NCBI GenBank assembly: GCA_036521995.1
Contig: DATDGR010000010.1
Coordinates: 1-20,267 of the forward strand
Origin: Gp13-AA77 sp036521995
GTDB lineage: Bacteria > Acidobacteriota > Terriglobia > UBA7540
Direction: 5' to 3'
DNA length: 20,267 nucleotides
Below the pieces are notes generated by a model. That model saw only the letters and a program-made list of their open reading frames with translations, was not told the origin of the DNA and did no database searches. The position numbers and the translations under genes are program-made. Shown here one piece after another: positions 14,010 through 20,267 of this stretch. Position 1 is the first letter of the stretch. Every line of letters begins with the position of its first letter.

Positions 14010-17000
14010 ATGGACACCAGGCCTGATCGCCTCTCTTGGAGCCTCGCCAATTTGAATTCTCCCTGGCGCACAGCGATCCTGTTGTGCTCGGTGGCGATCC
14101 TATCCTATTACTCACTAAAGCTCGGGGCGGAGCTGACCATGGGTCCGCAGGCGGCCTGGCCGCTCTGGCTCGGTAACGTATTCCTGGCGTCTATATTGTT
14201 GCTGGTGCCGCGAAGGATATGGCCAATACTCATGTCTGCAGCGCTTGCGGCATTTTTTCTCTATGACGTACAGACCGGCTCGACGATTCGGTTGAGTGCC
14301 TTGCTCATTCTGTATGATGCAGTCGAGGTCCTCACCGCCGCGTTGTGTCTCAGCTATGCCTTTGGCGGCGTGCCTCGGCTGAACAGCGTCCGATCCTTGG
14401 CCAAGTTTTCATTGTTTGCGGTTACCCTACCGCCTCTCCTTAGAGCATTCTTCGTCGGCTTCATGACCCACGGAAACTATTGGCTGAGTTGGAGGCTTTC
14501 TTTTTTTTCGGAGGCGATCGTATACCTCACCCTGATGCCAGCCATTTTAGGTTGGTTTAGCCGAGGTCCGGGACGGGACCGGCAGTCACGCGCTCATTGC
14601 CTTGAAGGCGCCGCACTCATCGCAGGGTTGGTGTTTTTCGCCTATTTTGCGTTCGCCGCTCCCGTGAGAGACGGATCTGAAGCACGGGTTTATTCTCTCG
14701 TGCCTTTCCTGCTTTGGTCCGCTTTGCGTTTCGGATCAGCGGGGGTGGGGACTTCAGGGATCGCCATCGCAGTTCTGGCGATTTGGGGTGCAGCCCACGG
14801 CCGAGGTCCATTCATCGAAGAGGGGCCGGTCAATAACTTGCTTTCCATCCAGCTATTCTTATTCTTCGCGGCGGCGCCTTTCATGGTTCTGGCAGCCGTT
14901 GTCGAGGAGAATAAAAAGGCCAGCGAGCAGCTCTTCCGTTCGATTTTCGAGAATGCCCAGCTCGGGATCGGTGTCTTCAAAATTGATGGCAAGGAGCACC
15001 TCTCCAACCGCGCACTTCACGAAATGTTGGGTTACACACAGGAAGAGTTGAGCCGCCTGGGGCAATGGGACAAGATTGTCCCCGCGGAGGAACGCGTCAC
15101 TTGTGCTCAACGATATGCAGAGTTGGTCCAAGGGAAAAGAGAGACCGACGAATACCAGCAGCACTTCATTCGCCGCGACGGACGCCTTGTCCTTGGGAAC
15201 AGCAGGTTCCGGCTCCTCCAGGATTCGGCTGGTAGGCCTCAGTATGTCGTTGCCTTGACCGAAGATATCACGGAGCGCGTGCACACGACTGAGGCCCTGC
15301 AAGCAAGCGAGCAACTCTTCCGTTCGATCTTCGAAAATGCCCAGATCGGGATCAGCGTCTTTGGTGTCGATGGCCGCGAGCACTCCTCGAACCGCGCCAT
15401 GCATGAGATGTTGGGTTACACCGAGAAGGACCTGAGCCGTCTGGAGCAGTGGGATGAGATCACCCGCCCGGATGACCGCGCATCCTGTGCTGAACGCTAC
15501 GTGCAACTTCAGCAGGGAAAGATCGAGAAGGACGCGTATGAACAACATTTCATTCGCCGCGATGGGCGCATGGTGGTCGCAGACGGCAGGTTCTCGCTGC
15601 TTCGGGACAGCGCCGGAAAACCCCGGTACGTCGTTGCCCTCACGGCAGACATTACGGAGCGAAGACGGGCAGAGGAGGAATTGCAGCGTGCGCATTTGCT
15701 CGCGGAGACCGCTCTGGAACTAACGAAGGCCGGCTACTGGCACGTGCCGCTGGACGGTTCTGGCTGGTACAACTCCTCTCCCCGCAGAGCGGCACTTTTC
15801 GGTGACATCCCGAACCCGGAATACCGGTATCGGGTGGCAGAAGTCTTCGATCGCGCCCGAGAAGCTGATGAAGTAGCGGCCCAGGATGCGCAACAGGCGT
15901 TTGCTGCCGCGGTGGAGGGCACCGTTGACATATATGACACGGTCTTCGCTTACAAACGCCCCATCGACGGACGAATCGCGTGGGTACATGCGCTGGGGCA
16001 CGTGTCAAGAGACGCCAATGGGAAACCCACCGATATGTACGGAGTCTCTCAAGACATTTCGGAGTTCAAAGGCCTGGAGAAGGATCTTGTCACGGCAAAG
16101 GATGCGGCGGAAGCGGCGACCAAATCAAAATCGGAATTCCTCGCCAACATGAGCCACGAGTTGCGCACACCGATGAACGCCATTATCGGCATGACGCACC
16201 TGGCCTTGAAGACAGACCTATCCCGGAAGCAGGCAGATTATCTAACGAAGGTTAAAAACGCCGCACACTCCTTACTCGGCATTATCAATGACATCCTGGA
16301 TTTCTCGAAGATTGAAGCAGGCAAGCTGGATATGGAGAGGACCGATTTCCAGCTCGAAGACGTACTCAATAATCTATCAAATATGGTTGGTCAGAAGGCT
16401 CAGGAGAAGAGCCTTGAATTTCTGATTGACCCGCAGCACGATATTCCGCCCCATCTCATCGGTGATCCACTGCGTCTCGGTCAAATCCTCATCAACCTGG
16501 TCAACAACGCAATCAAGTTCACCGAACGCGGCGAGGTGCTGGTGACAGTCAGGGTGGAAGAGCAGCTCACAGACCGCATCAAGCTCAAGTTCGCGGTCCG
16601 CGACAACGGCATTGGCATGACGCCCCAGCAGAGTGCCCGCTTGTTCCAGGCATTTTCCCAGGCCGATACCTCGACAACCCGCAAGTATGGCGGTACCGGG
16701 CTAGGCCTCTCGATTTCCAGACGCCTGGTCGAGCTGATGGACGGTAGTATCTGGGTCGAGAGCCAGCCCGGCGTAGGTAGCACCTTCCATTTCACGGTCT
16801 GTTTCGGGATTGGATCAGGCGAGGAACGCAAACGCTTCATCCCGGAGCTCGCGGGCATCCGGGTTTTGGTCGTCGACGACAAGGCGCATGCCCGCGAGAT
16901 TCTTACCGAGTCGCTGCGGGTATTTGCCTTAAGGGCCGACTCGGTCTCCTCCGGCGCGGATGCCATACGCGAAATTGCAGCCGCAGATTCTCAGGATCCC

Positions 17001-18329
17001 TATCGGCTGGTTTTGATGGACTGGTATATGCCTGGCCTGGACGGTCTCGAGGCCAGCCGCATTATCAAACGCAACGACCGCCTGCAAAATATCCCCCGAA
17101 TTGTAATCGTGACCGCATTCGGACGCGAAGATATACGGACGCGGGCGGAAGAGATCGGACTCGACGGTTATCTGCTTAAGCCTGTTAACGCGTCCCAGCT
17201 CTACGACACATTGGTAGACCTGTTCGGCATTTCCGGAGCTGCCGAGCAATCGAAAAGAGACGAGTCCCGCGAGTACGATGCCACCGGAATCCGAATCCTG
17301 TTAGTAGAAGACAATGAGGTGAACCAACAAGTCGCCACCGAACTCTTGGAAAGCGCGGGGGCCATTGTAACCGTCGCCAATCACGGTGCCGAAGCCGTCA
17401 GGCTTTTGACCGCGGGTGATGGCGCCCCGTCCTTCGACTTGGTCTTCATGGACCTCCAGATGCCTGATATGGATGGATTTACCGCGACCAAGCTGCTGCG
17501 GAATGATCCGCGACTGCGCAAGCTCCCGATCATTGCCATGACGGCGCATGCTCTCGTGGAAGAGCGCCAGCGTTGCCTGGATGCTGGTATGAACGACCAC
17601 GTCTCAAAGCCGATCGATCCCGACGCGCTATTCGCAACACTTTCGCGATGGGCAAAAACACCCGCGGTCAAGGCGGACATACTGGCAGTCAAACGCGCAA
17701 GAACCGACGACGAAGTGACTGTGCCGCAAATCGAAGGCATCGACGTGGCGGGCGGCTTGCAGCGGTTAGCAGGCAATAAGCGTTTGTATCTGGACCTATT
17801 GCTCCAGTTTGTAGCCCGAGAGGGCAGCGCCGGTTCGCAAATTGAGTCTGCGCTCAAGAATGGTGATAACGGGTTAGCCGAGCGTCTGGCTCATACAGTA
17901 AGCGGCGTGGCCGGCAATATTGGAATCGATGCCTTGTTTCAATTGGCTGGAAACCTGCAACGTGCGATACACGAGTCGCGCAGTGATGTGCAACAACTAC
18001 TCAAGGAATTTTCGGCAAAACTCGATCGGCAAGTCAAGGCAATCCAAAACGGCCTCAGCCTACCCACTCAGATTCCGCAGGGCAATGAGGGGAATGAAGC
18101 GTTCGACCCGGCTGAAGCTCTGCTGATTGTCGCGCGGCTCAGGGCTTTGCTAGAGGCACGGGACGCTGATGCCATAGAAGCGTACCAAACGTTGGCTGAA
18201 ACTCTGAGGGACAATGCTGACGCCACACGACTGCACGCCCTTGGCGCTGCCGTGAATGAGTTCGAGTACGACGCGGCCCGGCTCGAATTGGACGAAATCG
18301 CCAAACGACTCCGGGCCGAGAAAATGTGA
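14010..18329 (+). CDS. MASE1-PAS hybrid sensor histidine kinase with two receivers and Hpt
   Basis: A 1439-residue membrane phosphorelay protein. Domains in order: MASE1-like membrane sensor (about 15-297; around eight hydrophobic helices), PAS1 (307-424), PAS2 (434-551), PAS3 (560-690), a short helical linker, HisKA with phospho-acceptor His716 (NMSHELRTPMN), HATPase (about 810-930; NLVNNAIKF, RDNGIGM, KYGGTGLGLS), receiver 1 with Asp1004 (LMDWYMPGLDG), receiver 2 with Asp1148 (FMDLQMPDMDG) and Hpt with His1295 (LAHTVSGVAGNIG). All catalytic residues are present. PAS1 and PAS2 are close duplicates (both contain EQLFRSIFENAQ and QHFIRRDGR). GGAG lies 7 nt before the ATG at 14010; a GTG one codon earlier is possible. 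It overlaps or abuts the receiver-phosphatase gene, its likely output. The signal is unknown. Confidence 0.93.
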   Translation: MDTRPDRLSWSLANLNSPWRTAILLCSVAILSYYSLKLGAELTMGPQAAWPLWLGNVFLASILLLVPRRIWPILMSAALAAFFLYDVQTGSTIRLSALLILYDAVEVLTAALCLSYAFGGVPRLNSVRSLAKFSLFAVTLPPLLRAFFVGFMTHGNYWLSWRLSFFSEAIVYLTLMPAILGWFSRGPGRDRQSRAHCLEGAALIAGLVFFAYFAFAAPVRDGSEARVYSLVPFLLWSALRFGSAGVGTSGIAIAVLAIWGAAHGRGPFIEEGPVNNLLSIQLFLFFAAAPFMVLAAVVEENKKASEQLFRSIFENAQLGIGVFKIDGKEHLSNRALHEMLGYTQEELSRLGQWDKIVPAEERVTCAQRYAELVQGKRETDEYQQHFIRRDGRLVLGNSRFRLLQDSAGRPQYVVALTEDITERVHTTEALQASEQLFRSIFENAQIGISVFGVDGREHSSNRAMHEMLGYTEKDLSRLEQWDEITRPDDRASCAERYVQLQQGKIEKDAYEQHFIRRDGRMVVADGRFSLLRDSAGKPRYVVALTADITERRRAEEELQRAHLLAETALELTKAGYWHVPLDGSGWYNSSPRRAALFGDIPNPEYRYRVAEVFDRAREADEVAAQDAQQAFAAAVEGTVDIYDTVFAYKRPIDGRIAWVHALGHVSRDANGKPTDMYGVSQDISEFKGLEKDLVTAKDAAEAATKSKSEFLANMSHELRTPMNAIIGMTHLALKTDLSRKQADYLTKVKNAAHSLLGIINDILDFSKIEAGKLDMERTDFQLEDVLNNLSNMVGQKAQEKSLEFLIDPQHDIPPHLIGDPLRLGQILINLVNNAIKFTERGEVLVTVRVEEQLTDRIKLKFAVRDNGIGMTPQQSARLFQAFSQADTSTTRKYGGTGLGLSISRRLVELMDGSIWVESQPGVGSTFHFTVCFGIGSGEERKRFIPELAGIRVLVVDDKAHAREILTESLRVFALRADSVSSGADAIREIAAADSQDPYRLVLMDWYMPGLDGLEASRIIKRNDRLQNIPRIVIVTAFGREDIRTRAEEIGLDGYLLKPVNASQLYDTLVDLFGISGAAEQSKRDESREYDATGIRILLVEDNEVNQQVATELLESAGAIVTVANHGAEAVRLLTAGDGAPSFDLVFMDLQMPDMDGFTATKLLRNDPRLRKLPIIAMTAHALVEERQRCLDAGMNDHVSKPIDPDALFATLSRWAKTPAVKADILAVKRARTDDEVTVPQIEGIDVAGGLQRLAGNKRLYLDLLLQFVAREGSAGSQIESALKNGDNGLAERLAHTVSGVAGNIGIDALFQLAGNLQRAIHESRSDVQQLLKEFSAKLDRQVKAIQNGLSLPTQIPQGNEGNEAFDPAEALLIVARLRALLEARDADAIEAYQTLAETLRDNADATRLHALGAAVNEFEYDAARLELDEIAKRLRAEKM

Positions 18330-18334
18330 GGGCT

Positions 18335-19513
18335 ATGAGCGACAACGACGATGGGAAGCTGCTGTTAGTGGTCGATGACAGTCCCAGTCATATTCACATG
18401 GTGCGCTCGATCCTGAAGGACGATTACAAGATCCGCATCGCGACGAGTGGCGCACAGGCGCTCGACCTGGCGAGGAGCGAGCCGATGCCCGACCTCATAC
18501 TACTGGACGTCATGCTGCCGGATATGAATGGCTACGAGGTCTGCCAGGGCTTGAAAGCCAACCAGGAAACGCGGGACATCCCCGTGATGTTTCTTACGCT
18601 AAAGATGGAGGTTGCGGATGAGGCTCGCGGGTTCGAAGTGGGAGCTGTAGACTATATTCACAAGCCTTTCTCGCCTCCGATCGTCAAAGCGAGGGTTAGA
18701 ACACATCTCTTACTCCGCGAAGCCAATAGGAAGCTAGCGCAGCAGTTGAGCGACATCAACAACGAACTCGAGATGGCGCGGCAGGTTCAGTTTGCCATCC
18801 TCCCCAGCGCGACTCCCAAGATCCGCGGGTTAAACATCGCGGCCCGGTACATTCCCATGACCTCTGTCGCGGGGGACTTCTACGACTTCATCGTAGTCGA
18901 TGAGGCGCATCTCGGGGTTCTCATCGCCGATGTGTCCGGGCACGGCCTGCCTTCTGCGCTTATCGCCTCTATGCTTCAGAGCGCGCTTGCCGCTCAATCG
19001 CCGCATGCTGCTGACGCAGCGCGTGTCCTCAGAGGTTTGAACCAAGCACTGGTTGGGAAGTTTCAAAGTCACTTCGTGACGGCCGCCTATTTGTTTTTGG
19101 ATCTGCAGAAGGGCGTTGGGAATTACGCCGGGGCCGGGCATCCGCCTCTGCTCGTTTGGCGCGAGACTCCGGGGAGTGTCAGCGAGGTTCTTGAGAACGG
19201 CTTAGTGCTTGGCCTCTTGGATGATTCAGCCTATTCTTCAGTTCCGGTGTCGCTGGAGGGTGGCGACAGGATCGTCCTTTACACGGATGGGATCGTTGAA
19301 GCCACTAATTCATCCGGCGAGGAACTCGGCCTGAGCCGCTTCAAAGGAATGTTGGAAGAGAAGCGTGAACTTTCTGCAGATGCATTCGCCGACACCATGG
19401 TGGATGGCGTTTTACGCTGGTCCGAGAAAATCTCGGGACCCAGCCAGTCAGACGACATCACCCTTCTCGCGATCGATTTCAAGGACGCTTCTCTCGCAAA
19501 ATACGACAGCTAA
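18335..19513 (+). CDS. Response regulator with SpoIIE/RsbU-type PP2C phosphatase output
   Basis: A 392-residue protein. Receiver domain 8-125 has the acidic pair Asp14/Asp15, phospho-acceptor Asp58 (LLDVMLPDMNG) and Lys110 (HKPF). A helical linker (LREANRKLAQQLSDINNELE) carries the typical ELEMARQVQ entry into a PP2C-type serine phosphatase, with metal-site motifs VAGDFYDF (178-185), IADVSGHGLPSAL (198-209), GAGHPP, LYTDGIVEA and DDITLLAI. Relatives dephosphorylate anti-sigma-factor antagonists in partner-switching stress pathways. The gene starts 5 bp after the kinase stop. A GTG at 18326 would overlap that stop by 4 bp (GTGA), a common coupling arrangement, adding three residues; neither start has a strong SD. 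The neighbouring kinase is its probable phosphodonor. No antagonist or anti-sigma gene is in the window. Confidence 0.92.
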   Translation: MSDNDDGKLLLVVDDSPSHIHMVRSILKDDYKIRIATSGAQALDLARSEPMPDLILLDVMLPDMNGYEVCQGLKANQETRDIPVMFLTLKMEVADEARGFEVGAVDYIHKPFSPPIVKARVRTHLLLREANRKLAQQLSDINNELEMARQVQFAILPSATPKIRGLNIAARYIPMTSVAGDFYDFIVVDEAHLGVLIADVSGHGLPSALIASMLQSALAAQSPHAADAARVLRGLNQALVGKFQSHFVTAAYLFLDLQKGVGNYAGAGHPPLLVWRETPGSVSEVLENGLVLGLLDDSAYSSVPVSLEGGDRIVLYTDGIVEATNSSGEELGLSRFKGMLEEKRELSADAFADTMVDGVLRWSEKISGPSQSDDITLLAIDFKDASLAKYDS

Positions 19514-19971
19514 ATTATCAGTGAGAGGTTTACAAGCCGCACTGGGCAATCCGCAGCGTGACTTCTGACACATCCACAGCCACTGAGTATTCTACCTTAA
19601 CCGACCGGCGAATGAAAGGCGAAGGTAACGGCTCCGCCGCAGCGGATTTGTTCTTGCAGGATTTCTTGCCGTTAGAGGAGGGGCGGGGCGGCGTCCCGAG
19701 GATTTCGCCGTCTCCACAAGCCTCTCTCGTCGATTCCATCGGGTCCAACAATTCCGAAATGGGAGTTAATACAAGTTGATATACTCTAACGCCCGTTCGA
19801 CTCCCCAAGACCGCGGTCCGGGCCCGAGCCTCAATCCCCTTCGGGAGCGACTGGGGGGAAGCGACTCGTACGCGAATTATTGGTCCCTACTGTATCCTTT
19901 TCGAAGCAAGTAGTCTCACAAAAACTGCCCTGTTATGGTGCACATGTATAAAGATTATACACTTTTGCCGT
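19514..19971. other. Intergenic region without a recognisable gene
   Basis: 458 bp after the phosphatase gene. Two overlapping frames (a GTG-initiated 73-codon frame at 19558-19779 on plus, and a TTG-initiated 92-codon frame at 19530-19808 on minus) lack ribosome sites and known motifs. A TATACT at 19780-19785 has no -35. Composition drifts AT-rich after 19870. Confidence 0.4.
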
Positions 19972-20157
19972 TTTCAGCCTGCGGTGGGGTATCTAACAAG
20001 GGCAGCAGTGTATCAGGTCGCCGTGGCTGACTTCAACTCGGATGGGATACTGGACCTGGCTACAGTCAGCTCTATGTCGAACTCTATCAACGTGCTCTTG
20101 GGTGCGTTTGGCAACTTCTTTTGGCCCGAGGGTGCCCCTGATTCCGTTGGAGGTTGA
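19972..20157 (+). pseudogene. FG-GAP/VCBS repeat relic
   Basis: An open stretch with no start codon reads FQPAVGYLTRAAVYQVAVAD, then FNSDGILDLATV and NSINVLLGAFG, before drifting to an unrelated tail and stopping at 20155-20157. This is one FG-GAP repeat (calcium loop DFNSDGILD) plus the end of the preceding one, of the same type as the repeats in the large secreted protein at 3723-8087. Nothing upstream in this frame supplies a signal peptide or further repeats. It is probably a remnant of a decayed or rearranged repeat gene. Confidence 0.7.
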
Positions 20158-20158
20158 G

Positions 20159-20225
20159 CGACGGTTCTCGGACCCGATTTGATTAGAATCGGGCTGGGAA
20201 AATCTCAAACAAAGGAGAACCGTCG
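20159..20225 (+). promoter_or_regulatory. Structured leader that masks a ribosome site
   Basis: A perfect 11-bp inverted repeat, CGACGGTTCTC (20159-20169) and GAGAACCGTCG (20215-20225), encloses a second hairpin CCCGATT-N7-AATCGGG (20173-20193). The right arm contains most of the AGGAG Shine-Dalgarno (20213-20217) and the first base of the GTG start at 20225, so folding would hide the translation start. Confidence 0.5.
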
Positions 20226-20267
20226 TGGAGAAAAGGTATCACATAGCGGAGAAGAGCGACAGTCAGG
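20225..20267 (+). CDS. Start of an unidentified gene, cut by window edge
   Basis: GTG at 20225, 7 nt after AGGAG, opens a frame reading MEKRYHIAEKSDSQ to the window end. The spacing and SD are good, and the leader is highly structured. Fourteen residues are too few to assign a family. Confidence 0.45.
   Translation, partial: MEKRYHIAEKSDSQ

Noticed and set aside
19530..19808. 92-codon minus and 73-codon plus frames after the phosphatase gene
   Set aside because: No ribosome site, no known motif, and the two overlap each other; kept only as a note on the intergenic region.

Overview
The window looks like chromosomal DNA from an Acidobacteriota-type bacterium. This is inferred from GC-rich coding sequence, an outsized FG-GAP plus ASH (choice-of-anchor D) surface protein, short 3-nt-loop palindromes packed into intergenic DNA, and the mix of small proteins. 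No rRNA or tRNA is present to confirm it.

Left part (1-3722, leftward genes): the start of a DUF374-like acyltransferase (cut by the window edge), a complete electron-transfer flavoprotein:ubiquinone oxidoreductase and a membrane-anchored YfgM-like TPR protein. Upstream of these lie about 850 bp without a recognisable gene. That stretch holds a near-consensus sigma70 promoter reading left and a cluster of tight palindromes. Next (3723-8087, leftward) is a 1454-residue secreted FG-GAP/ASH repeat protein.

Middle (8409-11603): a Nudix hydrolase with its N-terminal helical domain, a zinc-ribbon/DUF2007 protein and a TauE/SafE permease on the plus strand, then a convergent XerC-type recombinase that carries an odd in-frame insertion. 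The Nudix and TauE genes are each preceded by a copy of the same promoter-like segment of about 55 bp.

Accessory stretch (11604-13859): an AT-rich spacer, two small plus-strand genes (an ABM-like monooxygenase fold and an unknown 66-residue protein), a HigB/RelE-type toxin broken by two single-base shifts next to an intact HigA/XRE antitoxin, and a leftward dodecin.

Right part (14010-19513): a two-gene signalling operon. A 1439-residue hybrid histidine kinase (MASE1, three PAS, HisKA, HATPase, two receivers, Hpt) overlaps or abuts a receiver-SpoIIE/RsbU phosphatase. The likely logic is sensor phosphorelay to REC domain to PP2C output, as in partner-switching stress control, although no anti-sigma factor or antagonist is in the window. 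The last 750 bp contain a start-less FG-GAP relic and then the first codons of a gene whose Shine-Dalgarno and start codon are buried in a perfect 11-bp inverted repeat.

No single gene block is an obviously new system. The strongest leads are non-coding: the orphan promoter/leader at 3216-3500, the ribosome-site-masking stem at 20159-20225, the duplicated promoter cassette, and the palindrome inside the kinase promoter.
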